Origin: Pseudofrankia coriaricola
GTDB lineage: Bacteria > Actinomycetota > Actinomycetes > Frankiales > Frankiaceae
Assembly (NCBI RefSeq): GCF_001854805.1
Contig: NZ_MBLO01000016.1
Coordinates: 1 to 60,613, forward strand
DNA length: 60,613 bases
Direction: 5' to 3'
The position numbers and the translations under genes were made by a program. Position 1 is the stretch's first letter; each line of letters starts with the position of its first letter. The notes beneath the pieces were generated by a model that saw only the letters and a program-made list of their open reading frames with translations, searched no databases and was not told where the DNA came from. Shown in pieces: positions 52,946 through 60,613 of this stretch.

Positions 52946-53139
52946 GCGCGCCCCTTCCGAAAGGCATCGAGCCTCTCGGTCCGCACGAACGGGTTGACGC
53001 CCCGTGGCACACGCTCTGTCACGAGGCGCGGTCGGACCGGCGGAGTGGGGTGCCCAGGCCGGCCCGTGACCGTCCGTGGTTGACGAGCATACGGAGGTTC
53101 AGCAGACCGATGAAACTCGCGCCGGCGGTTTTGTGTCAT
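52942..53139 (-). CDS. 65-codon ORF coupled to the 4-ketoreductase
   Basis: Arg/Pro-rich frame MTQNRRREFHRSAEPPYA... ending FRKGRA. Its ATG overlaps the stop of the 16-codon ORF (ATGA) and its stop overlaps the 4-ketoreductase start (ATGA). No known domain. Composition resembles non-coding frames, so translation may serve mainly to pass ribosomes on. Confidence 0.35.
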   Translation of the reverse strand: MTQNRRREFHRSAEPPYARQPRTVTGRPGHPTPPVRPRLVTERVPRGVNPFVRTERLDAFRKGRA

Positions 53140-53186
53140 CCCGCCTCCCGGCGGGCGACATGGTGCTGGCACGGGCACGTCTTCAT
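53136..53186 (-). CDS. 16-codon Cys/His-rich leader ORF
   Basis: Encodes MKTCPCQHHVARREAG. GAGGAGG (53199-53193), one of the strongest Shine-Dalgarno matches in the window, lies six bases before the ATG. It sits 79 bp after a glycosyltransferase gene and overlaps the next small ORF. The CPCQHH motif could bind metal, or the ORF may be a regulatory leader. Confidence 0.45.
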   Translation of the reverse strand: MKTCPCQHHVARREAG

Positions 53187-53264
53187 GGAAAACCTCCTCG
53201 TTGTCCAGCCAGCTGACTCGCTACGCCGCGGCGCGGCGGACGGACCGCGGGGAACGCCGAACGC

Positions 53265-54410
53265 TCAGCGGGTGGGCTCCCGCTCCAACTGCTCGAGCCG
53301 CCCGACCACCTCGGCGGGCGCCGGCAACGAGGCGATCTCCGTGGCGAGAATCCGCGAGCGACGTTCGTACGCCGAGTCGGCGAGCAGCTCTCGGCATGCC
53401 TGCACGACATGCTCGGCTGAATCCTGGCCAGGTTCGAGCACGATACCGGCGCCGAAGTCGGCGATGGGCTGGGCCACCGCCCGCAGATAGGCGTCGCTTG
53501 GTGCGATGAGCTGGCGTATCCCCGCATTGATGGCGGTCATGGAGGTGACTCCGCCACCGTGGTGGATTATCACGTCGCAGGTCGGCGCCGCGACGTCCAG
53601 AGGAATCCAGCCGACGCGGACGTTGCCGAGCGCGGCGCGCAGCCCTTGCGCGACCCCATCGGGTGCCGCTATCAGTACCTCGACGTTCAGCGTGGAAAGC
53701 GCCTCGCTCAGGCGACGGAGGAAAGCCATCTTATCCGGCATGAACGACCGGGTGCCACCCGTGACGAGCGCCCTACGGACGGAGGCGTCCCGGGTGTACA
53801 TCCACGGTTCGAGGCGCCTTTGCTGATTACCGGGGATCCAGCGCATCGGCTGCGTCGCCGGTGCATGTTCGGCCCGCAGGCCGGGTGGGCAGATGTCGAC
53901 GAGCAGATCCGGGGACGGCAGATCGTCCAGCCCCAGCTTCGACAGCCGCGGCGTAAGGATCTCGGCCGCGCCTTCGTCCATGAGGGTGGTGTCCACGGTG
54001 TCCCAGGCGTGCCGGATGTATGGGACGCCAAGATGCGCGGCGACCAGGCCGGCGCCGTACGCCGCTGATCCGCCGACCACCAGATCCGGCCGCCAATCAC
54101 GGACCAACGTGAACAGCGCCTCCAGGCCGGCCTCGGCCATCCGCGCGAATGAGCGCCCCACGTGCAGCATGACCGACCGGGAATCGTCCGGTACCGCGAC
54201 CGCCCCGCCGGCGGCGTCCGTGAAGATGAAGTCCCGAATCGACGCGGGCGTGATGCTGACCGGAGGAATCCCGTTTCCGGCTATCGCAGGCACCAGCTCC
54301 TCGCTGGCGGCCATGAAGACCTCGTGCCCGGCGTTGCGCGCCGCCGTCGCCAAGGGAGTGAGAGCAAACACGGTCGCTGGACTGCCAGCGGTGACGAAGA
54401 GAAATCTCAT
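53265..54410 (-). CDS. Glycosyltransferase, GT1, third type
   Basis: 381 residues: MRFLFVTAGSPATVFALTPL start, donor loop IIHHGGGVTSMTAINAG and PIADFGAGIVL. More distant from the other two glycosyltransferases, so probably a different acceptor or sugar. AAAGGAG lies upstream of the ATG. First gene of the minus-strand sugar operon, directly next to an IS110 fragment that marks the right edge of the cluster. Confidence 0.92.
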   Translation of the reverse strand: MRFLFVTAGSPATVFALTPLATAARNAGHEVFMAASEELVPAIAGNGIPPVSITPASIRDFIFTDAAGGAVAVPDDSRSVMLHVGRSFARMAEAGLEALFTLVRDWRPDLVVGGSAAYGAGLVAAHLGVPYIRHAWDTVDTTLMDEGAAEILTPRLSKLGLDDLPSPDLLVDICPPGLRAEHAPATQPMRWIPGNQQRRLEPWMYTRDASVRRALVTGGTRSFMPDKMAFLRRLSEALSTLNVEVLIAAPDGVAQGLRAALGNVRVGWIPLDVAAPTCDVIIHHGGGVTSMTAINAGIRQLIAPSDAYLRAVAQPIADFGAGIVLEPGQDSAEHVVQACRELLADSAYERRSRILATEIASLPAPAEVVGRLEQLEREPTR

Positions 54411-54513
54411 GCCTCTGCCGGCTCCTTTGCCGCCCCAGGATGGTCAGGACAAGCTTGCTCGTCTCCGCGCCGCCGCCTCAAGCGTGCCCCCGGCAGATCC
54501 CCGTGAAGTTTCG

Positions 54514-54843
54514 TCAGAGGACTGTCAACTGTGGCGCCCCGATCTCGGCCAGGACGCGTGCGGCGGTGAGCCCACCGACGCCGGGAAAGCCGGTCAGAAT
54601 CTTCGCGTCCTGATGTTGGGCGAACGCTGTCGCGGTCGCCTCGGCCAGCTGCTCGATGGCGCGGCAGGCGGCGTCGAGTTGCAGGAGCAGCGCCCGGGCC
54701 TGCTCGCCGAAGGCGGCTTCCACCTGCGGCGGCTGGCGCAGCTGCTCGACCCGGAACAGCGCGTGCAGCCGCACGACCCAGGTGTCGATGTTGCGTTGCC
54801 GGCCGGCCTTGGCCAGCAGTCGACGCAACTGCGGCCGGGTCAG
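54514..54843 (-). pseudogene. IS110-family transposase, C-terminal fragment
   Basis: The frame contains TGFPGVGGLTAARVLAEIG, the helix-hairpin-helix region of the IS110 Transposase_20 domain, preceded by the coiled linker of the same family. The N-terminal DEDD catalytic domain is missing. Truncated at both sides, it abuts the TPR fragment at about 54850. Confidence 0.8.
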
Positions 54844-54853
54844 CGTCGCAGCG

Positions 54854-55030
54854 GTCTACCGTGATCTGGCGGCGGGTCGGTCCGAGGCGTTCCGCCCCGA
54901 CCTCGCTAGGTCTCTGAACAACCTGTCCACCCAACTTTCCAATCTTGGTCGGCGTGAGGAAGCATTGGCCGCCATCGAGGACGCCGTTGCGATAATGCGG
55001 GAACTCTTCCGCCGGACGGCGAGGTGTTGA
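54854..55030 (+). pseudogene. Tetratricopeptide-repeat fragment
   Basis: The frame reads VYRDLAAGRSEAFRPDLARS then LNNLSTQLSNLGRREEALAA and EDAVAIMREL, matching the repeat unit of actinobacterial TPR proteins of the NB-ARC/CHAT type. Only about one and a half repeats remain, with no start or end. Debris of a larger gene. Confidence 0.7.
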
Positions 55031-55134
55031 AGCTTGAGGTGGCCGATCAGGTAGGCGGCGGCGGACCGGGGAAGCACGCCTCTGTTGCGGTGAGCGTCCG
55101 CGAGGAAGGCCATCAGATCGCGGGGTGGTCGGCG
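54990..55134 (-). pseudogene. Possible C-terminal scrap of a STAND/NACHT NTPase
   Basis: The minus frame contains DLMAFLADAHRNRGVLPRSA then AYLIGHLKLQHLAVR, resembling the C-terminal stretch of the NTPase module in large STAND proteins (pattern 'rgvLr..ga.YqFrH..LQ.rLA'). Neither the Walker motifs nor a start is present. The match is short and therefore tentative. Confidence 0.4.
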
Positions 55135-55420
55135 ACGTAGCGCCGGCCAAATCGCGCCATGAAGGACCGCCCAAACCTATCGGCGAGCCCGACCAGGATC
55201 CCAACGCGAGCCCGACTGCAACCCCGACCGTCAACTAGGCGACTCGGTCAGGGCTAGTTCAGTACCGTCTCCGTCTCCGGGACCGTAGGTGTTGAACATG
55301 GTGTACGGAGTGCGATCATCCGCCGGCGGCGCGTCCGCGCCGCGCAGCCATGCGCGATCCCGAGTTGACACTATCGAAGCTCACTGTTGCTGTAGTTCTG
55401 TGCAGCGCGGTGCGTGGCCG

Positions 55421-55840
55421 TCAACGGGTGCCAGCGAAGCCGCGAAAGACTCCATCCGGGTCAGCTGCGTCGACAAACTCAGAGAAATCCATGTTGGTTA
55501 CCCAGAGGTTGTTCTCTACACTCTGCATCTTGGCCGGTATCACTCGAAGGGTGCGCCCAGGTTCGCGATTCAGATCAACTGCTAGGATCGGCGTCTCCCG
55601 ATCAGAAATCGTGACGTGATCGACGATGAATAGAGCGTTGTAGTGTCGTGCGCCCGGTAGTGCCATGACCTGCTCGACGGTCAGATCCGCGAACGCCGGG
55701 TCACTGATGAAGAGCAGGTGTGCCTCGAACCCCTCGGGCGAGGTCGTGACGCTCGCCGCGCAGACCGCTTCCCAGACGTCGTCATCAGAAAAATCCGTGC
55801 GTATCAGCAATGAGCCGTGCAGTTCCGGCAAAATTGACAT
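55421..55840 (-). CDS. DUF6924-type protein
   Basis: 139 residues from ATG 55840. SLLIRTDFSDDDVWEAVCAA, then YNALFIVDHVTISDRETPIL, SVENNLWVTNMDFSEFVDAA and DGVFRGF match the DUF6924 pattern. Such proteins often lie near contact-dependent or immunity-like loci, but no function is known. The frame is intact although it stands in a region of scraps. Confidence 0.72.
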   Translation of the reverse strand: MSILPELHGSLLIRTDFSDDDVWEAVCAASVTTSPEGFEAHLLFISDPAFADLTVEQVMALPGARHYNALFIVDHVTISDRETPILAVDLNREPGRTLRVIPAKMQSVENNLWVTNMDFSEFVDAADPDGVFRGFAGTR

Positions 55841-55862
55841 AGATCCAGTGTAGCTGCGATGA

Positions 55863-56327
55863 TCAGGATGCCCTGTGGGCGTCGACGACTGCCGCGTCGC
55901 TGATCTCGGCGGCTGGGACATCGAAGTCGTGGGCGAGATCAGCCACGGATTCGCCGGCGCGGTACCGGCTCAGCACCGCCGCGACGGGCGCGCCACCGCG
56001 CAGCACGAGCAGGGTGAACTCGATCTGCTGCCGGGGCATCGGAGCCTGGCAGAACGCGGCGAGGACCAGCGCCTCGACCAGGCCCACGAACGGAACCGAG
56101 GGATCGGCGGGCAACTGTACAGGCAGCGTGGTGACGAGCCCCGGCCGGACCGGGCCGTGGCCGACTCTTCCGCCCGCCCGGTGAGCCCTGCGTAGGCGTC
56201 GAGCGTGGTGCACCAGGACCGTGTGGTCGAGCAGGACCTGCCGGGCGACGTCGGCGGTCGTGAACAGCGGAACGCCAAGCCGGACGTCGTCCACCAGCTC
56301 ACCGTGCGCCGCTGCCTCCTCGTTCAC
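55863..56327 (-). pseudogene. DUF433/MerR-like antitoxin, probably recombined
   Basis: 154 residues. N-terminal MerR-like start VPLFTTADVARQV; middle VPFVGLVEALVLAAFCQAPM as in larger DUF433 antitoxins; C-terminal SRYRAGESVADLAHDFDVPA as in small DUF433 proteins. The usual N-terminal HTH breaks into Arg/His-rich residues, and the middle is shortened, so it looks like an out-of-frame fusion. No partner PIN-like toxin gene follows. Confidence 0.5.
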
Positions 56328-56520
56328 GGTCGGCCGCCACCCCTCGATAGCTGCGGGTTCATGCCCTGGCCATCTCGCTGGATGGCTACATCGCCGGCCC
56401 AGGGCTGGACATGGGGCACTGTCGCATATGACGAAGGTCGGGTGTCGGGCATGATCGGATGATGCGGCGAGACCGTGTCCGTCCTGTGGTGCCGACCTCG
56501 GAGTTCACCGGCTTCCGGTC

Positions 56521-56643
56521 CCACCGGAGGTGATCGTGCTCGGAGTCCGCTGGTACCTCCGGTTCGCCCTGTCGTACCGGGATGTCGAGGAACTTCTCGC
56601 CGAACGCGGCATCACAGTCGACCACGTCACCGTGTACAGGTAG
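56521..56643 (+). pseudogene. IS6-family transposase, N-terminal fragment
   Basis: 41 codons, with VIVLGVRWYLRFALSYRDVE then LLAERGITVDHVTVYR and a TAG. This is the first part of IS6/IS26-like transposases, and the next expected residues (WVQRF) are cut off. The stop lies 10 bases before the MFS gene start. An insertion-sequence scar. Confidence 0.78.
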
Positions 56644-56653
56644 GGCTCAGCCG

Positions 56654-57895
56654 ATGACGGCTCCGCCACGCGCCGGTGCGTTCCTTCCTTGGCTGCTTGC
56701 GGCCGCACTCGTCGACTGGATCGGCACAGGTCTATTCCTCGCGGTCTCCACGGTGTTCTTCGTCCGCGTCGTCGGCCTGTCCACAGTGGCGGTCGGTTCA
56801 GGGCTGACCGTGGCGGCGCTGGCCGCGATGCTCGTGGCATTACCGGTCGGGCGGATGGCCGATCGGTTCGGGCCACGTCGGGTACTTGTGTCTGTCGAGC
56901 TGATCCAGGGCGTGGCCACCGCGGCTTACCTCACGGCGCACGGGTGGTTACCGTTCCTGGTGGTGACCTTCGTCGTGGCCGTCACCCAGCAGGCCGCGCC
57001 GCCCCTGATCCAGGCACTGGTCGGCGAGGTGACCGCCGCCGACCGCCGCACCAAGGTACTGGCCCTGCACCGCACCGTCATCAACGTCGGCATCAGCGTC
57101 GGCAGCCTCAGCGCGGGCCTTGTACTCGGCCTGGGCCTGCCGCACGCGTTCCAGTTGCTGCTCATCGCCGACGCGGTCGCGTTCGTCGTAGCGGCCGTCA
57201 TCCTCGCGCTCTTGCCAATCCGCACCCAGGTGATTAGACGCCCATCTGGCGACCGCTGGGCGGCGCTGCGCGATACCCGACTGCAAGCCTGGACCGCCTA
57301 CGACGCCGTTCTGAGCCTGTGGCAGCCGATTCTCAACGTCGCCTTCCCGATATGGCTGGCGACCCGGACCGACGCACCGTTGAGCCTCGTCGGCGTGCTT
57401 TACACGGTTCACGGTGTCATCGCCATCGCCCTGCAGTACCCGGCTGGCAAGCTAGCGACCACCCCAACACGCGCGGTGCGCGGTTATGCGGGTGCCGCAC
57501 TGTGCCTGGCGGCGGCGAGCGTCGGATTCGCGATGGCGTCGGAGAGTTCGGCCACGTTCACCGTTGTCGCGCTGACGGTGTCTGTCGTTCTGCTGACCCT
57601 CGGCGAGATCACTCAGGTCGGCTCGGCGTGGACTGTCTCGTTCACGATCGCGCCACCGGACCGCCGCAACGCCTACCTCGCTGCCTTCAGCCTGGGCCGT
57701 GCCTTCAGCCGGGCCGTCGGGCCGCTGCTCATGACCGGCGCCGTGCTAGCCCTTGGGCGGGCCGGCTGGCTCACCTTGGCCGCGGTCTTCGCCCTGGCGG
57801 CCGTCGCTCCGCTTCTCGTGACAAAGCAATCAGCCCTGACCTCGTCCACCGCGAACGAGCACGATGACACAGCCCGAGCCCACGAGCGTCGGTGA
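56654..57895 (+). CDS. MFS transporter, 12-TM
   Basis: 413 residues with about 12 membrane helices. The loop after TM2 has GRMADRFGPRR (motif A). ATG 56654 is used because the frame upstream belongs to the IS6 fragment; GATGACGG surrounds it without a clear RBS. The MFS family exports drugs or takes up sugars. It is possibly the exporter of the polyketide, but it stands 2.2 kb beyond the last cluster gene and across transposon scars. Confidence 0.87.
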   Translation: MTAPPRAGAFLPWLLAAALVDWIGTGLFLAVSTVFFVRVVGLSTVAVGSGLTVAALAAMLVALPVGRMADRFGPRRVLVSVELIQGVATAAYLTAHGWLPFLVVTFVVAVTQQAAPPLIQALVGEVTAADRRTKVLALHRTVINVGISVGSLSAGLVLGLGLPHAFQLLLIADAVAFVVAAVILALLPIRTQVIRRPSGDRWAALRDTRLQAWTAYDAVLSLWQPILNVAFPIWLATRTDAPLSLVGVLYTVHGVIAIALQYPAGKLATTPTRAVRGYAGAALCLAAASVGFAMASESSATFTVVALTVSVVLLTLGEITQVGSAWTVSFTIAPPDRRNAYLAAFSLGRAFSRAVGPLLMTGAVLALGRAGWLTLAAVFALAAVAPLLVTKQSALTSSTANEHDDTARAHERR

Positions 57896-57901
57896 CGGAC
57901 C

Positions 57902-58080
57902 GTGGCAGCCGCCGTCCAACGGCACCGCGCACCCGACCGCCCACGGCTGTTCGAACTCTTCGGCCGCACCTGGGATCTGCTAGCCGAGGTCTACGCACCG
58001 GTGTACGCGTCTTCAACCAGGCTGTTCACCCAGTGGATCTCCTACCCGGTCGGCGGATCGCTGCTCGAGGTCGAGCCACT
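57902..58080 (+). pseudogene. SAM-dependent methyltransferase, N-terminal remnant
   Basis: The frame begins seven bases after the MFS stop and contains LFGRTWDLLAEVYAPVYASS, then LFTQWISYPVGGSLLEV, the lead-in of a class I methyltransferase up to motif I. The SAM loop that should follow (GCGxG) is absent, and the frame becomes unrelated. It was likely the second gene of an MFS-methyltransferase pair. Confidence 0.6.
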
Positions 58081-58542
58081 TCGTCACAAGATCAGGAGCA
58101 ACCGGGCCGTGCTGGTCGACCGGGCCGCACCGCGGCCGTCGAGCGCGGCAGCACATAGACGGCGTCCTTGTCTCACGGCAACTGGTGACGGCCAGGCTCG
58201 CGGGCTGGGTGCTCATGGATCTTTCTTCGACCAGATGGCGAAGAGCTGCGTGGTACCGGTGGAGCCGGGCGAGGTCGAACGAGTCGAGTGGCCCGTCTCC
58301 TAGGGCGGCCTCCGTGACGGAATCCGAGGACTATTTGCGATCTTGATCCGTTTGGTGCGCCGCGCGCGACTGTATGGGCATGAGGAGTCACGCCGACCCG
58401 GCCGACCCGGTAGCTGGGCCGCCGAGGCGTCGGCGTCCCGTCTCCCGTTCGTAGCCCTTCCTCTCCCATCCGTTGGCTTTGCCATGCCCTTTTTGCCCCG
58501 TTCATCCCGCCCGTCTGGGCATCTCTTCCTGGGAGTGACATC
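58081..58542. other. Gene-free stretch upstream of the lipoprotein gene
   Basis: About 460 bp. The first half is probably degraded methyltransferase DNA. The second half should hold the promoter of the lipoprotein gene. No intact frame with an RBS or motif was found. Confidence 0.5.
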
Positions 58543-59358
58543 ATGATCGTGCGATCCCACCACCGTCGGCGCGCGGTCGCCGCGGCGGCCGCGCTCGCGT
58601 CGGCGGCCCTCATCGCCGTCGCCAGCTGCTCGTCGGATTCGTCGGACTCGTCCGACTCGGCGGACACAGCGGCCGCCACGCCGACGGCGAGCGGCGCGAC
58701 CAGTGCCGGCTCGGTCCAGGCGGCCTGCGAGGCCGAGCTCACCGTCAACGCCACCAACTTCCCCGGCATCGACCCGGACGCCCCCGCCCCCACCGCCGAC
58801 GACCTGCGCGCGTTCGCCGCGGCGATCGAGCCGGCGGCCACCGCCCTGCGCGCCAACCTGCCCGCCGAACTGACCGGCCAGGCGGACAAACTGATCGCCG
58901 TGGTCAACGGCGCCAAGCAGGGCAAGCCGTTCGACCTCGACAGCAGCGGCCTGACCGAGGCCGGCCACGCCGTCGACGCCTGGATGTACGACCACTGCGG
59001 ATACCCGAAGCTCGACGTCACCAACGACGCGGGCACGCTCACCGGCGTGCCCGCCTCGGTCACCGCCGGCCCGGTGGCCATCCGGTTCACCAACACCGGG
59101 GACCCGAACCGCGCGGGCTTCATCCTGCTCGTCGGCAAGGCCAAGGACGGCGCCACCGCGACCGCCGCCGACGTCGCCGCCGGCCGCACCGACTTCCAGC
59201 AGATCGCCGACGTCGTCACCGTCAGCCAGCCAGTCGGCGACGAACCCGGCTACACCATCACCCGCATCCCCGCCGGCCACTACATCCTCGACAGCCCACT
59301 CGGCACGCCACCCGACTTCGGCGCCGGCCAGGCCATCGCCGAGCTCGACGCCCACTGA
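58543..59358 (+). CDS. Secreted lipoprotein of unknown function
   Basis: 271 residues. Twin-arginine-like/Sec signal with HHRRRAVAAAAALASAAL and lipobox VASC (cleavage before Cys), followed by a Ser/Asp-rich linker (SDSSDSSDSAD) and a Thr/Ala stretch. The mature domain has conserved-looking CEAELTVNA and YDHCGYPKLDVT. GGGAG at 58529-58533 precedes the ATG. Anchored outside the membrane. The fold is not recognised by motif. Confidence 0.85.
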   Translation: MIVRSHHRRRAVAAAAALASAALIAVASCSSDSSDSSDSADTAAATPTASGATSAGSVQAACEAELTVNATNFPGIDPDAPAPTADDLRAFAAAIEPAATALRANLPAELTGQADKLIAVVNGAKQGKPFDLDSSGLTEAGHAVDAWMYDHCGYPKLDVTNDAGTLTGVPASVTAGPVAIRFTNTGDPNRAGFILLVGKAKDGATATAADVAAGRTDFQQIADVVTVSQPVGDEPGYTITRIPAGHYILDSPLGTPPDFGAGQAIAELDAH

Positions 59359-59916
59359 GCCACGCACGGTGCCCGTCCGCACCTGTCACGGGGGGCAGGT
59401 GCGGACGGCGGGTGAGCTGAGCTGACGGACGTCCACGGACGTAGGCGGACGGACCGTCGCTGATCTCCTAATCCGCGGGTCGAGGCGAATCTAAGTGCAC
59501 AGTTGTCGTCGACTCCTCGAAACTGACCCCTCTGGGGACCTGCGGGCCCCAGAGGGCCAAACTTCAGGAACAGTTGACAGTCCATCGTAGTCGAGAGCAT
59601 CGGAGCAGGCGGAGTTCCACCTGGATGATCCGGCCGAGCGGAACGTGATGTACGAACGCGTGATCCGGGAGGCGACCCGGGCTGACGACCTGCGTTCCTA
59701 CCCCAAACGGAGCGGTGCTCCGGCAGGTCTGGCGGCAGCTGTTCCTCCCCCTGCGTACGGCGGAGCTGGGAGGAACGGTTCCCGGACCGGAGGTTCGCGG
59801 CGTAGGCGGCACAGGCCCGTCCCGTCACCGTGGATCCCTCCCGCGAGCGACTTGCCCGCCTCGCCCCAGTTCCTGGGGACGACTTCGGACCGATCAGGCA
59901 GGCGCTCGGGCAGCCG
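59359..59916. other. Gene-free region with GGACGT repeats
   Basis: About 560 bp. Starts with GGACGT-type repeats (about 59424-59455) like those near 2.9 kb. The remainder has open frames of shadow type, including one with VWRQLFLPLRTAELGG, but nothing that can be supported as a gene. Confidence 0.5.
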
Positions 59917-60495
59917 TTACAAGATCGCCGTGATTGCCGCGACTGTTTCGTCGGCCCAGGTGTGGTCGAGTGGACCGACGTCAAAGATCAGCCGGTACCA
60001 CAGAGAGCCGTAGACGAAGTCGAGTAGCGGCGTCGTGTGCTCATCGGGGAGCTCGCCCCGGGCTACGGCCCGGTCCAGGAGAGTTCCCAGGGCGGCCCGT
60101 CTGGTGACGAGGAACCGGTCCCGGACGTCATGGGCCACGGCCTGGTCCGTGGCTGCCGCCGCCGCGACGGCACGCAGGAGACGCACGGTGGTGTGGTCGG
60201 CGGACTCGACGGTGGACCGCAGGAAGGCCCGCAAGTCGCTTGGCAGGGTGCCGTTGTCGGGGAGCGGGATGGTCTCCTGCCCGCGTTCGGCCATCGCGTC
60301 GAGGATCACCTCGGTCTTGGATCGCCACCAGCGGTACAGCGTCTCCTTGCTGACGCCGGCCCGCTTCGCGATGGCCTCCATGGAGAGCCCGGCCGGTCCC
60401 ACCTCGCCCGCCAGCGCCAGGGTCGCCTCCAGGACCGCCATCCGCGCTCGCTCGCTTCGCGGCCGCCCTGGCTGGCGGACGGGTTGTTCGCTCAC
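59917..60495 (-). CDS. TetR-family transcriptional repressor
   Basis: 192 residues from GTG 60495. The N-terminal HTH has MAVLEATLALAGEVGPAGLS and IAKRAGVSKETLYRWWRSK; the C-terminal ligand domain begins after about residue 65. The frame reaches 60594, but that would cross the operator at 60508-60526, so a shorter start is likelier. Divergent from the gene that leaves the window, which it probably represses together with itself. Confidence 0.9.
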   Translation of the reverse strand: MSEQPVRQPGRPRSERARMAVLEATLALAGEVGPAGLSMEAIAKRAGVSKETLYRWWRSKTEVILDAMAERGQETIPLPDNGTLPSDLRAFLRSTVESADHTTVRLLRAVAAAAATDQAVAHDVRDRFLVTRRAALGTLLDRAVARGELPDEHTTPLLDFVYGSLWYRLIFDVGPLDHTWADETVAAITAIL

Positions 60496-60507
60496 CTCCG
60501 CATCGTA

Positions 60508-60526
60508 ACCGAACGGTCCGTTCGGT
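60508..60526. promoter_or_regulatory. TetR operator 1
   Basis: Perfect palindrome ACCGAACGG-T-CCGTTCGGT between the tetR gene and the next gene. 9-bp arms and one central base, a typical TetR-dimer site. Confidence 0.85.
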
Positions 60527-60543
60527 ATCTGGTGTAGCGTTTG

Positions 60544-60558
60544 CGAACGGGTCGTTCG
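60544..60558. promoter_or_regulatory. TetR operator 2
   Basis: Palindrome CGAACG-GGT-CGTTCG, sharing the CGAACGG and CGTTCGG cores with operator 1, about 35 bp away centre to centre. It lies between the promoter region and the RBS of the plus-strand gene, consistent with cooperative repression. Confidence 0.75.
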
Positions 60559-60574
60559 GAAACGGAGGTTCGCG

Positions 60575-60613
60575 ATGTCCGCGAGCAGCACCATGCAAGA
60601 TCGTCACGTCGCC
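60575..60613 (+). CDS. Start of a gene running out of the window
   Basis: ATG at 60575 with GGAGG at 60564-60568. Only 13 codons (MSASSTMQDRHVA) are visible. Probably the transporter or enzyme regulated by the divergent TetR protein. Confidence 0.6.
   Translation, partial: MSASSTMQDRHVA

Noticed and set aside
56654-57895. Assigning the MFS transporter as the polyketide exporter
   Set aside because: It lies beyond the transposon scars and pairs with a methyltransferase remnant, so membership in the cluster cannot be supported.
59700-59900. Open frame containing VWRQLFLPLRTAELGG as a possible gene
   Set aside because: No start with an RBS, no recognisable domain, and a stop soon after.
1-60613. 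tRNA, rRNA or riboswitch
   Set aside because: No cloverleaf, rRNA segment or known riboswitch core was recognised by eye. A covariance-model scan would be needed to exclude small RNAs.

Overview
The window is high-GC DNA with frequent GTG starts, dense NTGA start/stop overlaps and actinobacterial families throughout: LuxR-type two-component pairs, ArsR metal sensors, a SARP activator and a type II polyketide synthase. It is chromosomal DNA of a secondary-metabolite-producing actinomycete. A Frankia- or Streptomyces-like host fits, but no rRNA or other taxonomic marker is present, so the genus stays open.

Layout. (1) 0-3 kb: the 3' end of a sensor kinase, its LuxR-type regulator and an HD-domain protein. 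(2) 3-9.5 kb: a tightly coupled operon of MFS transporter, cydA, cydB, enolase, MTR-kinase-like kinase and FAH-family hydrolase. Its middle three genes are broken: cydA has an internal deletion, cydB a 14-bp tandem duplication, and enolase keeps only its C-terminal half. A MarR gene remnant lies on the left flank and an intact MarR gene on the right. (3) 9.5-18 kb: a metal-ion island with three ArsR sensors (one NmtR-like, with a clear palindromic operator), a CDF zinc-type exporter, a truncated second CDF, a P1B-4 ATPase, two CorA channels, and debris of a third CorA and of a ferredoxin. (4) 18-23 kb: a membrane protein, a second kinase/regulator pair, a bidirectional terminator and a cation/proton antiporter. 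(5) 23.4-54.4 kb: a type II polyketide gene cluster. (6) 54.5-60.6 kb: a scrap zone of truncated transposase, TPR and STAND-like fragments, then a DUF6924 protein, an MFS exporter, a lipoprotein, and a TetR gene with paired operators facing a gene that leaves the window.

The cluster. The minimal PKS (KS-alpha, CLF, ACP) and a didomain aromatase/cyclase form one minus-strand operon. An ActIII-like ketoreductase, SnoaL-like protein, alpha/beta hydrolase, lipocalin-like protein and MBL-fold protein supply reduction and probable later cyclisation. Two P450s, an SCP2-like protein, a phenol-type FAD halogenase and an O-methyltransferase homologue tailor the core. Deoxysugar genes (4,6-dehydratase, 2,3-dehydratase, 3-ketoreductase, 3,5-epimerase, 4-ketoreductase) and three glycosyltransferases predict one or more 2,6-dideoxy sugars on a halogenated aromatic polyketide, with a TylF-type methyltransferase as a possible sugar methylator. 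No glucose-1-phosphate thymidylyltransferase is seen. Control probably runs through a SARP, an OmpR-type regulator with a degenerate receiver and perhaps an AraC protein. Perfect 11-bp direct repeats upstream of KS-alpha look like a SARP site.

Most unusual signals: the decayed but fully coupled cydAB/enolase operon, and three places in the polyketide cluster where very short ORFs with strong ribosome binding sites overlap the start of a biosynthetic gene by an NTGA junction.
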